Origin: Pseudisothecium myosuroides
Taxonomy: Eukaryota > Streptophyta > Bryopsida > Hypnales > Lembophyllaceae
Direction of reading: 5' to 3'
NCBI GenBank assembly: GCA_951799445.1
Contig: OX637288.1
Location: 28,623,288 to 28,687,287, forward strand
DNA length: 64,000 nucleotides
Each line of letters starts with the position of its first letter. Position 1 is the stretch's first letter. Below the pieces are notes generated by a model, which was not told the origin of the DNA, did no database searches, and was given only the letters and a program-made list of their open reading frames with translations. Below, one piece after another: positions 36,901 to 47,840 of this stretch. The position numbers and the translations under genes were made by a program.

Positions 36901-38001
36901 TCCAAACATGTCTGGAATGTGGCCGCTGAGTGAGTTGTTGCTCAGATTGAGTTCTTCTAGATGCGTCAAATTCTCAAGAGAGGGAATGGGGCCCATGATG
37001 TGGCACCTCTCAAGATTGAGAGTCCTCAACTTCATCAACATCAATAGCTCTGTTGGAAATAGAGATCGTGGGAAATTCACACCGTGCAGGCGAAGATCCT
37101 CCAAGCCCTCCCATAAGCTCATATTTGGCCATGACACCACATCCAAGGCGTCCAAGTCTGAACCTAACCACAGAACTTTGAGGTATGGAATGGCAAAGAA
37201 GCCCAACAGTAGTGTACCATTCCAGTTGTTATGTGACAGAGTCAATTCCTCAAGCTTCGTCAATGAAAGAATGGACTCTGGCATCTGGCCTTCGAAGTAG
37301 TTCCAGCCAAGACGAAGGACTTGCAGCTCCTGGAGCTCGTCAAATCTGGTCTCCACGGTGCCCTCGAAGTTCCCACTCGTTAGGTCCAGCACTTGCAGAT
37401 ACTGGAGTTTAGAAAGGTTTTCTGGTAAATTCCCGCCGATGTAGGTCCAACTCGTGTTTAGGTACACCAGCTTGGAGCAGTTCACGATGTCTTCTGGGAA
37501 ATTTCCGGTCAAACTCGTGTTTCCCACGTTCAAGGTTGTAAGATTGACAAACTTTGCTGCATTCCAACACACATGCACCATAAGAAGATGAACACTTTGC
37601 TGCATGTCTAAGTTACTATGCCCTCATTCAGCACTATGACAGAAAATTCGCACACATGTAAAGTAATACAACGAGGTCACCAGAGGATTCAGCCACTAAC
37701 CGAAAGCGAGGGCGTGGATATCCCCAGCGAGGTGGCAAAATGCGATGGGGGAGAAGTCGAGCACTGATACGGAACCCTGTGTACATTGCACACCATTCCA
37801 GAAACAAGGACTGGTGTCCGAGGCATTCCAGTTGCTCAGGCTGTCGTCGACATCCTCCAGATAATCTCGCTTCCAATTCATCAGCAACACCCCTTCCTCA
37901 TTTAATGAGAGGGCACATCGCAACTCCATGATTGTGCACGCAGTGGCCCAGAGAAGATAAACCCTCCAGAGTCGTAGGAAATCTAAATCCTTGTTTTCCA
38001 T
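33968..38001 (-). CDS. LRR receptor-like kinase, subfamily XI (HAESA-like), 5 exons, 1126 aa
   Basis: Minus-strand exons, 5' to 3': 38001-37701, 37556-35233, 35135-34947, 34665-34479, 34347-33968; all junctions are GT/AG and keep frame. Start ATG at 38001, then hydrophobic [14 protein letters not shown] as a signal peptide. The LRR N-terminal cap has [16 protein letters not shown] and PCFWNGVQC. About 22 plant-type LRRs (LxGxIPxxLGxL) follow to about residue 740. The transmembrane helix is at about 766-790 ([18 protein letters not shown]). Kinase: glycine loop GAGGSG (from 835), Lys856 in [13 protein letters not shown] (953-960, RD type), DFG (973-975), MAPE. The stretch [20 protein letters not shown] resembles HAESA/HSL receptors. 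The family binds secreted peptides at the plasma membrane and pairs with SERK co-receptors; the ligand here is unknown. Introns are 144, 97, 281 and 131 bp. No catalytic residue is missing. Confidence 0.93.
36480..36735 (-). repeat. tandemly duplicated 72-bp LRR units inside the receptor kinase
   Basis: Three consecutive LRRs are nearly identical in DNA and protein: [43 protein letters not shown], each 24 residues apart with the same LLT.L.L core. The other LRRs in the protein are far less alike, pointing to recent unit duplication rather than ancient LRR similarity. Confidence 0.8.
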
Positions 38002-41000
38002 CTCTGCCAATGCTCAAATCTGTTTACTAACCCGCCAACAAAATGTAATCACAAAATCTCCCAATGGAATTCATGCCGTAGATGAACCTCAATGTATCTG
38101 ATATGCTACAATATTGTCGCAAACAAGTGCAACTGGAGCACAGCGCACTCAAAAAGCATCACGAGATTTCACCCTTCATCTCTCTTCGCGTTCTCTGCAT
38201 CGACTATTCGAGTATCAAGTTCCTCCTGTCTCGACCAGATCCCAGAGAGAGTACTGCAAGTGCAGGGACCAGATTGTCACAAACACGAGGTAGAGGATAC
38301 GAACACCGGTAGAGACCTGATCCTATGTCCACTAATGACCACTGTTATCAACGACATCTCATATAATCAGACACTCGGTTGCGTGGCCCTCATTAAGCAA
38401 GTGGTTGTAATCATGACTTCGCTAATACCGTCTATGAACACTGGTCATTGAATGGAAATGGGGTAGGTACAGACGCACAGTACCTTGAAAACGGGTCAAT
38501 TGACAACCGCCCACTTTGAATGATGGATTAAGAAGTCATCATACAGTAATTGAGGAAATTCGATCTTAGGAGAGTTTGGCCCTTGAATGTACCCAAATTG
38601 TCCTCTCCACAGCCCGATGCTAAGCTAGCTCCCCATGAAAGCACACCCCTGTGTGTGTTAAAATGCTTGTTATGCCGCAAATTGTATACTCTACCTCAGT
38701 TACATGGATCCCAAATCCAGGACTTCGATCTCCCCTTCTCTACTCGCTGCGACACCTGGAAGAGTGGAAGTGGTTCTACAATGCACCCGCTTCGATCGCC
38801 AAAGAGTTCGCTCCATTGGCGTCGACAACGAGTGCTAGCAACTGGAGATTAACAAGACAGCTTTTATGATTAAAACGGCAATAAGAACAACACAAGTCAA
38901 AACGACTACAGATGCACTTCGCCCAAGTCAACCACAGTAGAATTGCACGATCACGATATCTCCCCCGGATACCTTCGAGAGCATTCTTAAAACGGCCAAA
39001 CGCAGATTCGTGCTCGGCGAAATTCAAACTGAATGGTCGTCATAGTGATCTGGAAGTTACTAAACCAACGTTAATCCAACTCGCGAGATTATGCTGCACG
39101 AGATGCTGGAACAACCCAGCATCGCCACTGCGCTGGTGGAAACTACTGTATGCAATATTCGAGGCAAGCCTCCAATTAAATTGCAGAGAAAAATACAATC
39201 ACGGGCGGTCAGCATTGCTACAGCAGGTCACCTTTTGTCCGAGAAGTTTCACCATTTTGGTCCCACTCAACACCTCCACCACCTGCTTGGCTGCCAGTGC
39301 CACTTGGGCTCCGAGTTTGCAATTTCGGGATCGTAGGGAGCAGGGTGGTTCCATCCTTCGCTCCACTCTCGATCGTACGTGCAACCGCGAGTTCGGGAAG
39401 CGACCGACAGCGCACAGGCTTTCTTCTGCCGTCCCACCCATGACTGGCGGCAACCACGGTTGTAAACTGTGAAAACTTTGCAGCCTCTCCAAGAGCTACA
39501 ACCACCGCCAAGTATAGTAGGTTTTCTCTGCAACCTGAAAGAGACATCTGCGACCAATAGCCGCTGTAATATCAGGGTTTTCATTTTCAGTTTTATTTTT
39601 GCGCTGGGTAAGTGGCTCCAAGAATTTCGTTGAGGCTACCAATAGTGGCGATTTTCATGTAATGCTTTCGTTATTTTTGTAGTTGCAATACAATTTCTAT
39701 TACAAAAAAAATCTCTAAAGTTTGAGTATCGTCTACCTTACATTTCTTATGCGCTGGTAGCTGGACCTAAAAATTGTCGCAATGTGGCGATCATACTTAG
39801 CCAAAAACATTATGTAAATACAAATTGAAGGAGACATCCATAAAATTAAACCGCACATGAACTTTGGATCACGCACTACATGTACTCTTACTAATTTAGG
39901 GTTTCAAAGTCGGTAATCCACACCTCGAATATAAAGCCTCATTATGGGCGGAAGGTGGTGACGATCCCCGACCAGAATGAGGTGCGTGACTCCTCTCGTG
40001 GCAGAGGCCATTGATGGCGGACTCTGCGTCTCCAACCTCAGCTCATCAATCGCTGTTCTGTTTAAGCTCTGGAAGACCTGCAACAGTCCACTTGCATCCT
40101 CGAGCAGCAGTACTTGTGTCTATCATATTATACATGCAAGAATGCGGCTCGTCAATCTCTTGAAATTAAAACTGATTGATGAAAGAGAAAGTGGCCAGCA
40201 ATCACGCAATCGTTTGACTGCAATTTCTACATCCTCGTTTGATAAGGGCATCCACATGACACCCTCGAAATTGCGCATTAAGCTCCAGCTCAAGAACTCA
40301 CATCTATCTATATGCAAAGCGGAGCTGCTCTGCTCATATATAATTTCCGAACCTGTTTAGAATGAATTGCGTCAGCATGATTCTACAAAACTGCCCCATT
40401 GCGATTCTTCAATGTCACACAACCGATTCTAATCACCAAGGATAATTCGTTGTGCGACTCTCTCAATCGCCATCGCTCTCGGTTAGGCCACAAAAATTTG
40501 AATGCAAATGCGCGGAAGGGGATAGCTCGTAAGAGAGCGGGGACCCGGTGGACGGATGATAAATATTTTCATGAGCTACCGACTGCAAGAGTGAGTGCCG
40601 GCAAAGAGTTGTATGAAATGGATGGAGTTCATCCAAGTATTCAGAAAAGCAATGCTCCTCCTTCCGTATCAAAATGATCTTCCCGTTCTCTTTAATTTTT
40701 TTCCCCAAAATGATCTTTTGGTTGCACGTTGTGTTGTGGGAGGAAGGCACTTGGTGGCAATTCAAAGAGCAATTGCAATAGGAATGAATGAAGTAGATAG
40801 AGATTCAAGCCTTGGAAGAGATTCAAAGTTTAGAAAGATCATTTTGGGACAGAAGGAATACTAGTTGTCTATTTTACATTGATGTAACTAGCTTGGTCAC
40901 TAGTATATGCTTTAAGATTATGTGAACAAGGTAGAGCATGTGTTAACTTTAGAAGGACGAGGATTGTTAACAAAGTGAGAAAACTTTATCAACTATAAGA

Positions 41001-41794
41001 TGAATAGAGGCAATCTTCATTTCTTAAAAATAATCATCCATTGTTAGCTTTTTGACAACATAAGCGTTTTAGGGTTAATGTCTAGTTGAGTAGAAAAGAG
41101 AAGTTTACAAAAACAAACTTTTTTCATTTGAATTTTTGTTATTTGTATTATAGAGAAAGGAAGAATTTCCATTAGCATCCTCTAATGGGTAATTCCAATG
41201 GAAAAATCTCTCCCTCTCTCCTTCTCACTACTTTTTTTCATCCACATTAAACAAAGAGAAAAAAAAAGCCCTAAACTATTTAGATTCAATAAAGAAATCC
41301 AACCAACTATTGAAGGCATACTTCCTCTGGCCCATAATATAAGTCCCTTTTGTTTTTTTTAATTTGTACCAAATTTCTTGTCCTCTTTAGCATTGTACTT
41401 CAAACCTGATTGTAAGATTGAAGATTACTTTAATGTTCACTAACAAAATAAAGCACCATATGTGGGTTTCTACTTAACTTTGAAGTTATGTAAAATCTTA
41501 CCAAAATACTATTTTTGATAGTTTTTCATTAGTTGAATACGGGATACCTTTTAAACTCTATATTAAGCATCAAAATCTGATTTTGAAAAAAATTGGTTAT
41601 GATTTTTCTATTTAGGATTTTTTGCGAGATTGTCCATCACAAATCCTGATTGTTTAGTAGTGTAGGCTCGTGTAGATCATGCGTTACATAGAATCTTGAG
41701 ATGAAAATCACATTGGAAATTCATTTAAAAAAAATATTGAGAGTAGATTTTGAGAAGTTAAATATCTATCATAATTATGCAAGTTATATCTTTT
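38002..41794. other. intergenic upstream of the receptor kinase, weak ORFs only
   Basis: The receptor kinase promoter lies at its left end. Unrecognised frames include 39199-39584 (minus, all three frames open for about 100 codons) and 39977-40360 (plus, 127 codons). From about 40,870 the DNA turns AT-rich. 41,500-41,794 is the left part of a diverged copy of the element described at 47841 and 59431. Confidence 0.3.
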
Positions 41795-42053
41795 AGCCTC
41801 ATATTTTTTCCATGACTTCGATTTTAGATTTGACATTTTCACATTTTGAATACTATTTTGATCAAATGTTATAATTGTTGAATTCATAAATGATATTGTT
41901 ATATTTTCTTTTCCTATGTGATCTATAACATGTCTAATTTGAATTCATATGGTTATATATTTTTTTAACTGATAAAATTAATCAAATGTAGTTTTTTTGT
42001 TTAGTTTTGAGCAAGCTCTAAGAAGCTCAAAAAAGGTTGTGAATATTTAGGGG
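41500..42053. mobile_element. diverged copy of the CCCCTAAATGCCC element (R1)
   Basis: Collinear with 47900-48450 and 59490-60055 (ACTATTTTTAG, GATTTTGAAAA, AAGATTTTGTG-like, CATGTCTAATTTGAATT, AAGCTCAAAAAAGG) and ending TATTTAGGGG like the right end at 49321. The left terminus is not recognisable. Noncoding. Confidence 0.6.
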
Positions 42054-42258
42054 TTGAAAAATTATTACCAAATCCTTAATACTTTCATTACTCTACAAAA
42101 AAGACTAGTACTGAGTAATGGAGGAAGTGATTGATAGTACAAATTAAAATTTGAGATTTCTATGTTATAATTGAAATGACACAATATTCATGAAGTAAGT
42201 TTGAGTACAACAAAATACCATTAAAAAAAAAAAAAATAGTAAATAAATCACATTGTGA

Positions 42259-42413
42259 AATATTAAAATAATATTAAAATGAATATTAAAATAATATTAA
42301 AATGAATATTAAAATAATATTAAAATGAATATTAAAATAATATTAAAATGAATATTAAAATAATATTAAAATGAATATTAAAATAATATTAAAATGAATA
42401 TTAAAATAATATT
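42259..42413. repeat. 23-bp AT minisatellite, ~6.5 units
   Basis: The unit is ATATTAAAATA followed by ATATTAAAATGA, repeated almost without change. The matching place in copy B (about 54340-54385) has a single diverged unit, so the expansion happened after the duplication. Confidence 0.9.
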
Positions 42414-42449
42414 ATTTTGTCCAAAATATTACTTAAGTATTAAAATATG

Positions 42450-42700
42450 TTCCCTCCATCCTGAAATGATTGTCCACAATTTTGTTGATATTTTTTGAGC
42501 CAATTTCATTGATCATACTGCAAAAAATATAACTAAGAAAGGTTCTAAATTTTATATCTCTAACATCTATGAAGAACATTGCATTTGGTCATTGCAGCCT
42601 AAATAAAATTAGCCATAAGGAAGTATTTTTTTAACCTATTCAAAACAACCTTAAAAAAACATGACATTCAAAGTGGACAATCATTTTGGGACAGAGGGAG
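42450..42700. mobile_element. Stowaway-like MITE, 251 bp
   Basis: Left end TTCCCTCCATCC...ATTGTCCAC and right end ...GTGGACAATCATTTTGGGAC AGAGGGAG are inverted repeats matching the plant Stowaway consensus CTCCCTCCGTCCC. TA follows the right end; the left TA appears mutated to TG. Copy B at about 54417 reads straight through without it, an empty site. Noncoding. Confidence 0.88.
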
Positions 42701-43139
42701 TACAATGTTTTATGATATTATATATATTATACTATTAATAAACTATATTATACTATTATATTATTAATTAATAAATTTAATACCATTATATTTGGCATTA
42801 TTAATAAAACTACTAGATTACTAAAATTCAGGATTTTGCAAAACATTAATTCAATTTTGTAACATTCCATTGCTACCTTATGTAGTTACTTACTTATTAT
42901 GTCAATAAAAAAAACTTTGTGTAATCACTTGCATGTGAGATTTGGTATAATTTCCTGCCAATGATTAACCCTACAAGGATGCGACCATATCATCAAGGTA
43001 GTCAAATACTAATTATCATATTGAAGATGCATAGATGTATTTTTTGTTTCTTTAATTTTTTTGAAAGTCTTTATATAGTCCACAACGGCCTTTTAGAATT
43101 AAAGTACATTCATCCATTCCCAACTTTGCACCCTAAAAT

Positions 43140-44570
43140 AGGCTTCAAAATACCGTATCTAAATACAATAGAAACTCTCTAAGTTGATTGGTCCCAGACC
43201 GGTGTGACAGATTGGTTTATAGAGGTTTACTGACTTAGAGAGGACCAACTTAGAGAGGTTCTACTGTAGAAGGTTCGGCTTACATTGTGTAGAAGCAAAA
43301 GTGCCAAATTTATCTACTAATCACTAGAAGAAAAACATGTTGTTAAAATACGTTATAAACGTGGTTCTCAATATGATCAATATGATGCTTTTCATTAGAA
43401 ACAAAATATATTCGTATAAATACTTCTGGAACACAAAACACATTATAAACGCATTTTTAACATGTTTTTCTTCTAGTGAATTTTTGGACCAAATAGCCGA
43501 ATTTACAAATAAATGTAAAGATGGTTTGCCAAAAATCCAAAAATTAAATCCAATAAGAATCTATTAAATCATATACCATCTATCATTTGACCATCTACCA
43601 TCAAGAAGTTTTTTTGATAATTGTAAACTTATTATTTCATTGACATTTTGCAAGGATGGAGGGTGAAGAGGTTGTTTATAGAATGAAGTCCATTGTTCAC
43701 CATGAATCCTCCAAGCGTATGGGACAATTTGAAGATGAGAGCTTGATTGCTCATTGTCAAAACGCAGGAATTGTGTTCAATGTAGAACTTCAAACTTTAT
43801 TTTGGCATAGTAATTTAACTTTTTACAAAAAAATTTAAACTAAAAAAAGTTGCAAAATCAAGGTAAATTTCATCTCCAAAAATCCATTTGAATTTTTAAA
43901 CCTCCAATTAAAATTTATGAACAAAATTCAGAGAAGATGTTTGAAAATATTCCTTCCAATCCTTCTCTAAATTTTTAAAGAGCCGACTAAAAATGCACCT
44001 AATACCAACAATAGGGTCTGATATTCAAATGTATTACATCCTTGTCATCACATCTATTCACTTGCAAAGATTTTCCAAGATTTTGGAGGAGATGGTTATA
44101 GGTACAGTAATGGTTATGTATTAGATAACCGATGAGCCGCGCTAGCGGCGAATGGATTATCGGACATAACCAGTTGTACATTTTTCAATCACAACCTTTG
44201 ATCTTCATGATTCAAAGGTGTAAGAAGCAAGTTGAAAGGAAAGAAGGTTATGAGTTGCAACTTGTAGTGGCAATGGTGACGGGTTGCCAATGGGACGGTG
44301 CCACATTAGCATTGAAAAGTCAACAACCGGTTATGGGTATTGCTACCTTAGGTTGTTGTACCTCCAATAATGTCACTTGTATAAAGATCTTATCATCTCA
44401 CCTTGACATACTCATTATGGCATTTAAAACTATTAAAGGCGGAATCCAAATATTTTGAAATTCCTTAGATTTAATGTGGAACTTTTCAAAAATAAAATTC
44501 TAAAGTGCCAAATATCATTCTAGGCTTAAATTAAATATTCTGCACCAAAGTGCCCGAACCTGCTATCTGA
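43140..44570. other. block present only in duplication copy A
   Basis: Copy B goes from GCACCCTAAAA (about 55100) directly to TTAGTTGTGCAAAATG (about 55129); copy A has ~1.4 kb between those points. It carries a CACTA MITE and the palindrome GCCGCGCTAGCGGC (44137-44150). An ORF of 108 codons (44132-44458, beginning MSRASGEWIIGHNQL) is unrecognised. Insertion in A and deletion in B cannot be told apart. Confidence 0.55.
43322..43478. mobile_element. CACTA-type hairpin MITE, 157 bp
   Basis: Starts CACTAGAAGAAAAACATG and ends CATGTTTTTCTTCTAGTG; the inverted arms run about 45 bp. It is flanked by AAT on both sides (43319-43321 and 43479-43481), a 3-bp target duplication as in CACTA elements. 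Noncoding. Confidence 0.88.
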
Positions 44571-45312
44571 GTATGATATGGAGATGTTAGTTGTGCAAAA
44601 TGTACAGCTGCATATGTAAATGCAAAAAACAATTTGAAATATATCATCTTGGTGAGCTTCAAAAATTCAAAAATTCATGATGTAATCATCCAAATTTAGA
44701 AAATCACTAAAAAAATTCTATTTAAAAATGTTTGGCTATAGGTGCTTCAACCTTACATCTATTATATACTCTTGTCACAAAATCTGTCACATTTTCATAC
44801 TAGATAAATACGGTATCATCCAATTGTTTCATCTCACGTTTACAATGAAAACCTAAAGCGCAAGGAGTGGGCGTTCTTCCTTGACATGAGCACAACAATT
44901 TATTGCAAATTGAAGTTGCTAGCATAGAGCAAGGGCACACGAGATCCTCTTTTTATTTGGTGATCTCAAATGAGACCTCGATTGTCACCTCGCTGTTGCG
45001 CGCGCTGTCTTCACATCGCTGCTGCTTCACTTCACCAAGCTCTTCTTCTTTGGCGCTCACATTTTTTGGTGCTCTCTCGATCGCCTTCTTTCCACACAGG
45101 TATCCGCTCTCATCACTTACCTGCGCCGCAATCCCGTCGCTGCGCTGGTCATTGTGGCCATTGGATTTCACTTGGGCGCTGCCGCTAATTTTCTTGTGCG
45201 GCATTATACTTCACTTACATATATGTGCACTTGCGTTCAGCGTCCGCAGGCATCGCTTCCTTCCGCGGACCGAGTTTCAATTGGTTTCAGAAGCAACTTT
45301 CAGGTCTCCACT

Positions 45313-45975
45313 GTAAGGTAATGGATTATTTCACTGCTCTATTTGTAGTCTTTTTCGTATGGATTGCCTTGAGTGTAGGCAGTAAGTTCATTTAAGGTCG
45401 ATAGCCGTCTGGAAGGGATCTTGTGCTGTCGCTTGATTTTTTTTAATTATGTTAGAAAAGGAACTTGTGGTGAACACATTCTTGACTGAGGCGATGAGTA
45501 CGTGTTAATTAGCATTAAATTAGTGCCTGGGACAAGGAGCCGAGAAGTCTTCCGCCAACGATCAGCATTGAGTCTAGGAAATGGCGACTTCTGAAAGAAG
45601 GAACGAGTAATAATCACCTGGATTTAAAAGAAAAATCAAGAGTGGCCATCAATCTTTGATTAGTTGAAGGCAGCTTGTGTTCAAGATAGCCGAATTGAAG
45701 CAATGTTCCTATTCGCACATTCGTTTCGGCTTGTTACCTCACCTGCGCACAGATTGCAAGCCTTCTTGAAACTCTTGTAATTTCCTCCGGCTAAAATGCG
45801 TGCTAGCTTACAATTACTTGGAATGCGCCGGGGGCTTGCTAATTTCCAATCGTCCACGGATTCTTCCTTGCATGAGCTGCTGTGTCTGCGCTTCTTGAAC
45901 TTATTTTAAAATAGAAGACGCAATCATAAGATATGACTTGATATATGAACAATTTTACCTGCTGGTTTTTGTCAG
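45313..45975 (+). other. probable 5'-UTR intron of fasciclin gene A
   Basis: Donor CACT|GTAAGG (45313) and acceptor TTTTGTCAG (ending 45975) bracket DNA upstream of the coding start. Both sites are kept in copy B (GTGAGG at 56125; TTTTATCAG ending 56793). The sequence before it (about 44,950-45,312) is GC-richer and conserved between copies, but carries indels not divisible by three, so it looks like a noncoding leader exon rather than coding sequence. Confidence 0.45.
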
Positions 45976-46042
45976 GTGTTAACCGAACTCTTTAAAACAC
46001 TGTGACGGTTAAATGCAAAGTTCAACAAGCAACTATTTCGTG

Positions 46043-46861
46043 ATGGAGCCTTCGCAGAGTATTGTGACAAGAGGCGCTGCACTTAAGTGGACACTTCTGG
46101 GGATGCTTCTCTGCTGTGAGAATGCGTGCACAGTGACCTCTGCTTCGACGAAAGACGAATTCGAATTCGGTGGTGCGGCAGGAAAGTATAATGCGAACCA
46201 TGCACCCGTGATATCACATCAGGGTCAGAGTCAGATGCACCAAGCCGACGTGCGGGCTTTGCGAATCGGGACGAACTACAGTACCTTCGCAGCATTGCTG
46301 GACAACATGACCGAGTCGGTCATCCGTCCGGGAATCACAGTCTTCGCGCCCTGCAACAAAGCTCTGTCCGACTTTCAAAAGACGAAGCCAGAAGAGCGTC
46401 TGCAGGACGTCATAAGATTCCATATCATTACGGTCCCTATGCCTTTCTCCAACCTCCTCCGGCTCGAAGTGGGAAGTCGATTGACGACGGACGTGTCGAA
46501 CCATACGATCCAGGTCACGAATGTAACTGCAAGTGCTTACGAAGTGGACGATGCAGTGATCGTTGACCCTGACCTTTACGTGGATGCCACCATTGCAGTC
46601 CATGGAATTAATGCTGTATTCAATACCTCGAAAATCTCCGAAGAGCCGCCAGAGGAAGAGCAAGAGCCGCCAGAAGAAGAGCCGCCGACAGTCTATGGGA
46701 GTCCTCGTCCATTTGTATTTTTTCCTCCCGTTTTTCTGACGCCTGCGATTAGACATGATTTCAAAATTCCAAGTCAAGCGAAGGATGTCTCAGTATACCA
46801 GATTCTTATGTCTTTTACTGTCCGCCTGATTCTACTGAAGCTTACCTTCTGGGTACTTTGA
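46043..46861 (+). CDS. fasciclin (FAS1) domain protein, copy A, 272 aa
   Basis: Single coding exon. An N-terminal hydrophobic stretch ALKWTLLGMLLCC before ACTVTSA is a likely signal peptide. The FAS1 domain spans about 68-195: TNYSTFAALLDN, the H1-like ITVFAPCNKAL (98-108), a DVIRFHII core and the H2-like AVHGINAVF near its end. Several N-x-S/T sites suggest glycosylation. An acidic Pro-rich linker (EEPPEEE) follows, then a hydrophobic C-terminus (FTVRLILLKLTFWVL), possibly a GPI-anchor signal. Plant FAS1 proteins act in cell-wall adhesion; the exact role here is unknown. The ATG at 46043 is preferred because it is conserved in copy B; an in-frame ATG at 46013 exists only in copy A and would put ten residues before the signal peptide. 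Its paralogue lies at 56872. Confidence 0.85.
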   Translation: MEPSQSIVTRGAALKWTLLGMLLCCENACTVTSASTKDEFEFGGAAGKYNANHAPVISHQGQSQMHQADVRALRIGTNYSTFAALLDNMTESVIRPGITVFAPCNKALSDFQKTKPEERLQDVIRFHIITVPMPFSNLLRLEVGSRLTTDVSNHTIQVTNVTASAYEVDDAVIVDPDLYVDATIAVHGINAVFNTSKISEEPPEEEQEPPEEEPPTVYGSPRPFVFFPPVFLTPAIRHDFKIPSQAKDVSVYQILMSFTVRLILLKLTFWVL

Positions 46862-47840
46862 TCATGCCCGAGATGACTCTCGATCGTCACTGTCACCACA
46901 TTCGGTTCCTTGCAGAACTCCAGTACCAGATTCACTGACCAGGGAATGGCTTCAGTCGCCCTTCTGTTAGAACGGACAGTCCACTTTTCAGTTGAGCCTT
47001 TCTGCTACATAGCCTACTGATTAAGCCGGAGCCCAAGTGTCTGAAGAACCAAGGAATTTTTTGACGCCCTGCTCAAGAGTTTCAGCACTTGCAGATCGAC
47101 AGATTGCTTAGGGTCGTAGTCTTACTTAGCTTGCATTTCACTGAACATTGCTGCTCTCTATTCTGTCTCTTTGCTGTTTTAGTACACACATTTGAATTTG
47201 AGAGGTAACCGATCATGTTTGAATGAATTTTATAGTTCAAATCTTGATCCGAGCGAGCTGCCCTTGAGATACCTGTATTTTGGTATTTATTTAAAACTGT
47301 CGTTCATTGGGCGATCACTTCTCTCGTACGGCGGAGAGCTCTTTTCGTAGCCTTACATAATTAAGGCATAGAATAAGTTAGGATAATTTACTTGAGGACG
47401 CCCAGTTACAAATACTTCACAACAACTGCAAGCAGGTAAGGTTTTCCCCTATTCCAAACACTCATAAAAGTGTACCCTATCCTCAGAAATGCGTCCATGA
47501 TCAATTTTGTGTGAAATGTAGAATATCTGAAGTTGTATGATTTAGAAATTGTATACTTGTGTACATGATCACATGTGCTGGTGAGCGGTGCCATGCACAA
47601 TGAAACTTCAAGAAATTCATTAGACCCTTCAATCGTAACTTCTTATTTTGAATTTTTTTGATATCTGTTTGCCAGTCCACTAAACCTACTTGCACATAGG
47701 TCTATCAAATTCGCCCAGAAGTATGCTAATTTTCTCAAAGTGGTGGAAATAGATGCAAACTTCCATGCAGTCGGAATTGGCTCAAACTTGCACAAATGAG
47801 ACAAAAGAAATTCCAAAATTCGGTGTGAATGATATATTAA

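Noticed and set aside
41319..42125. Stowaway-like element suggested by ACTTCCTC at 41,322 and GAGGAAGT near 42,118
   Set aside because: The match is only about eight bases and the span contains a separate, collinear copy of the R element and part of the segmental duplication.
44903..45316. 137-codon plus-strand ORF and 83-codon minus-strand ORF upstream of fasciclin gene A
   Set aside because: The matching region of copy B (55,740-56,126) has indels that break both frames, so there is no sign of coding constraint. A noncoding leader exon fits better.
46214..46777. Long minus-strand ORFs over both fasciclin genes (also 57043-57663)
   Set aside because: They mirror each other only because the plus-strand genes are duplicated. 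The plus frame has a signal peptide and FAS1 motifs, the minus frame has none.
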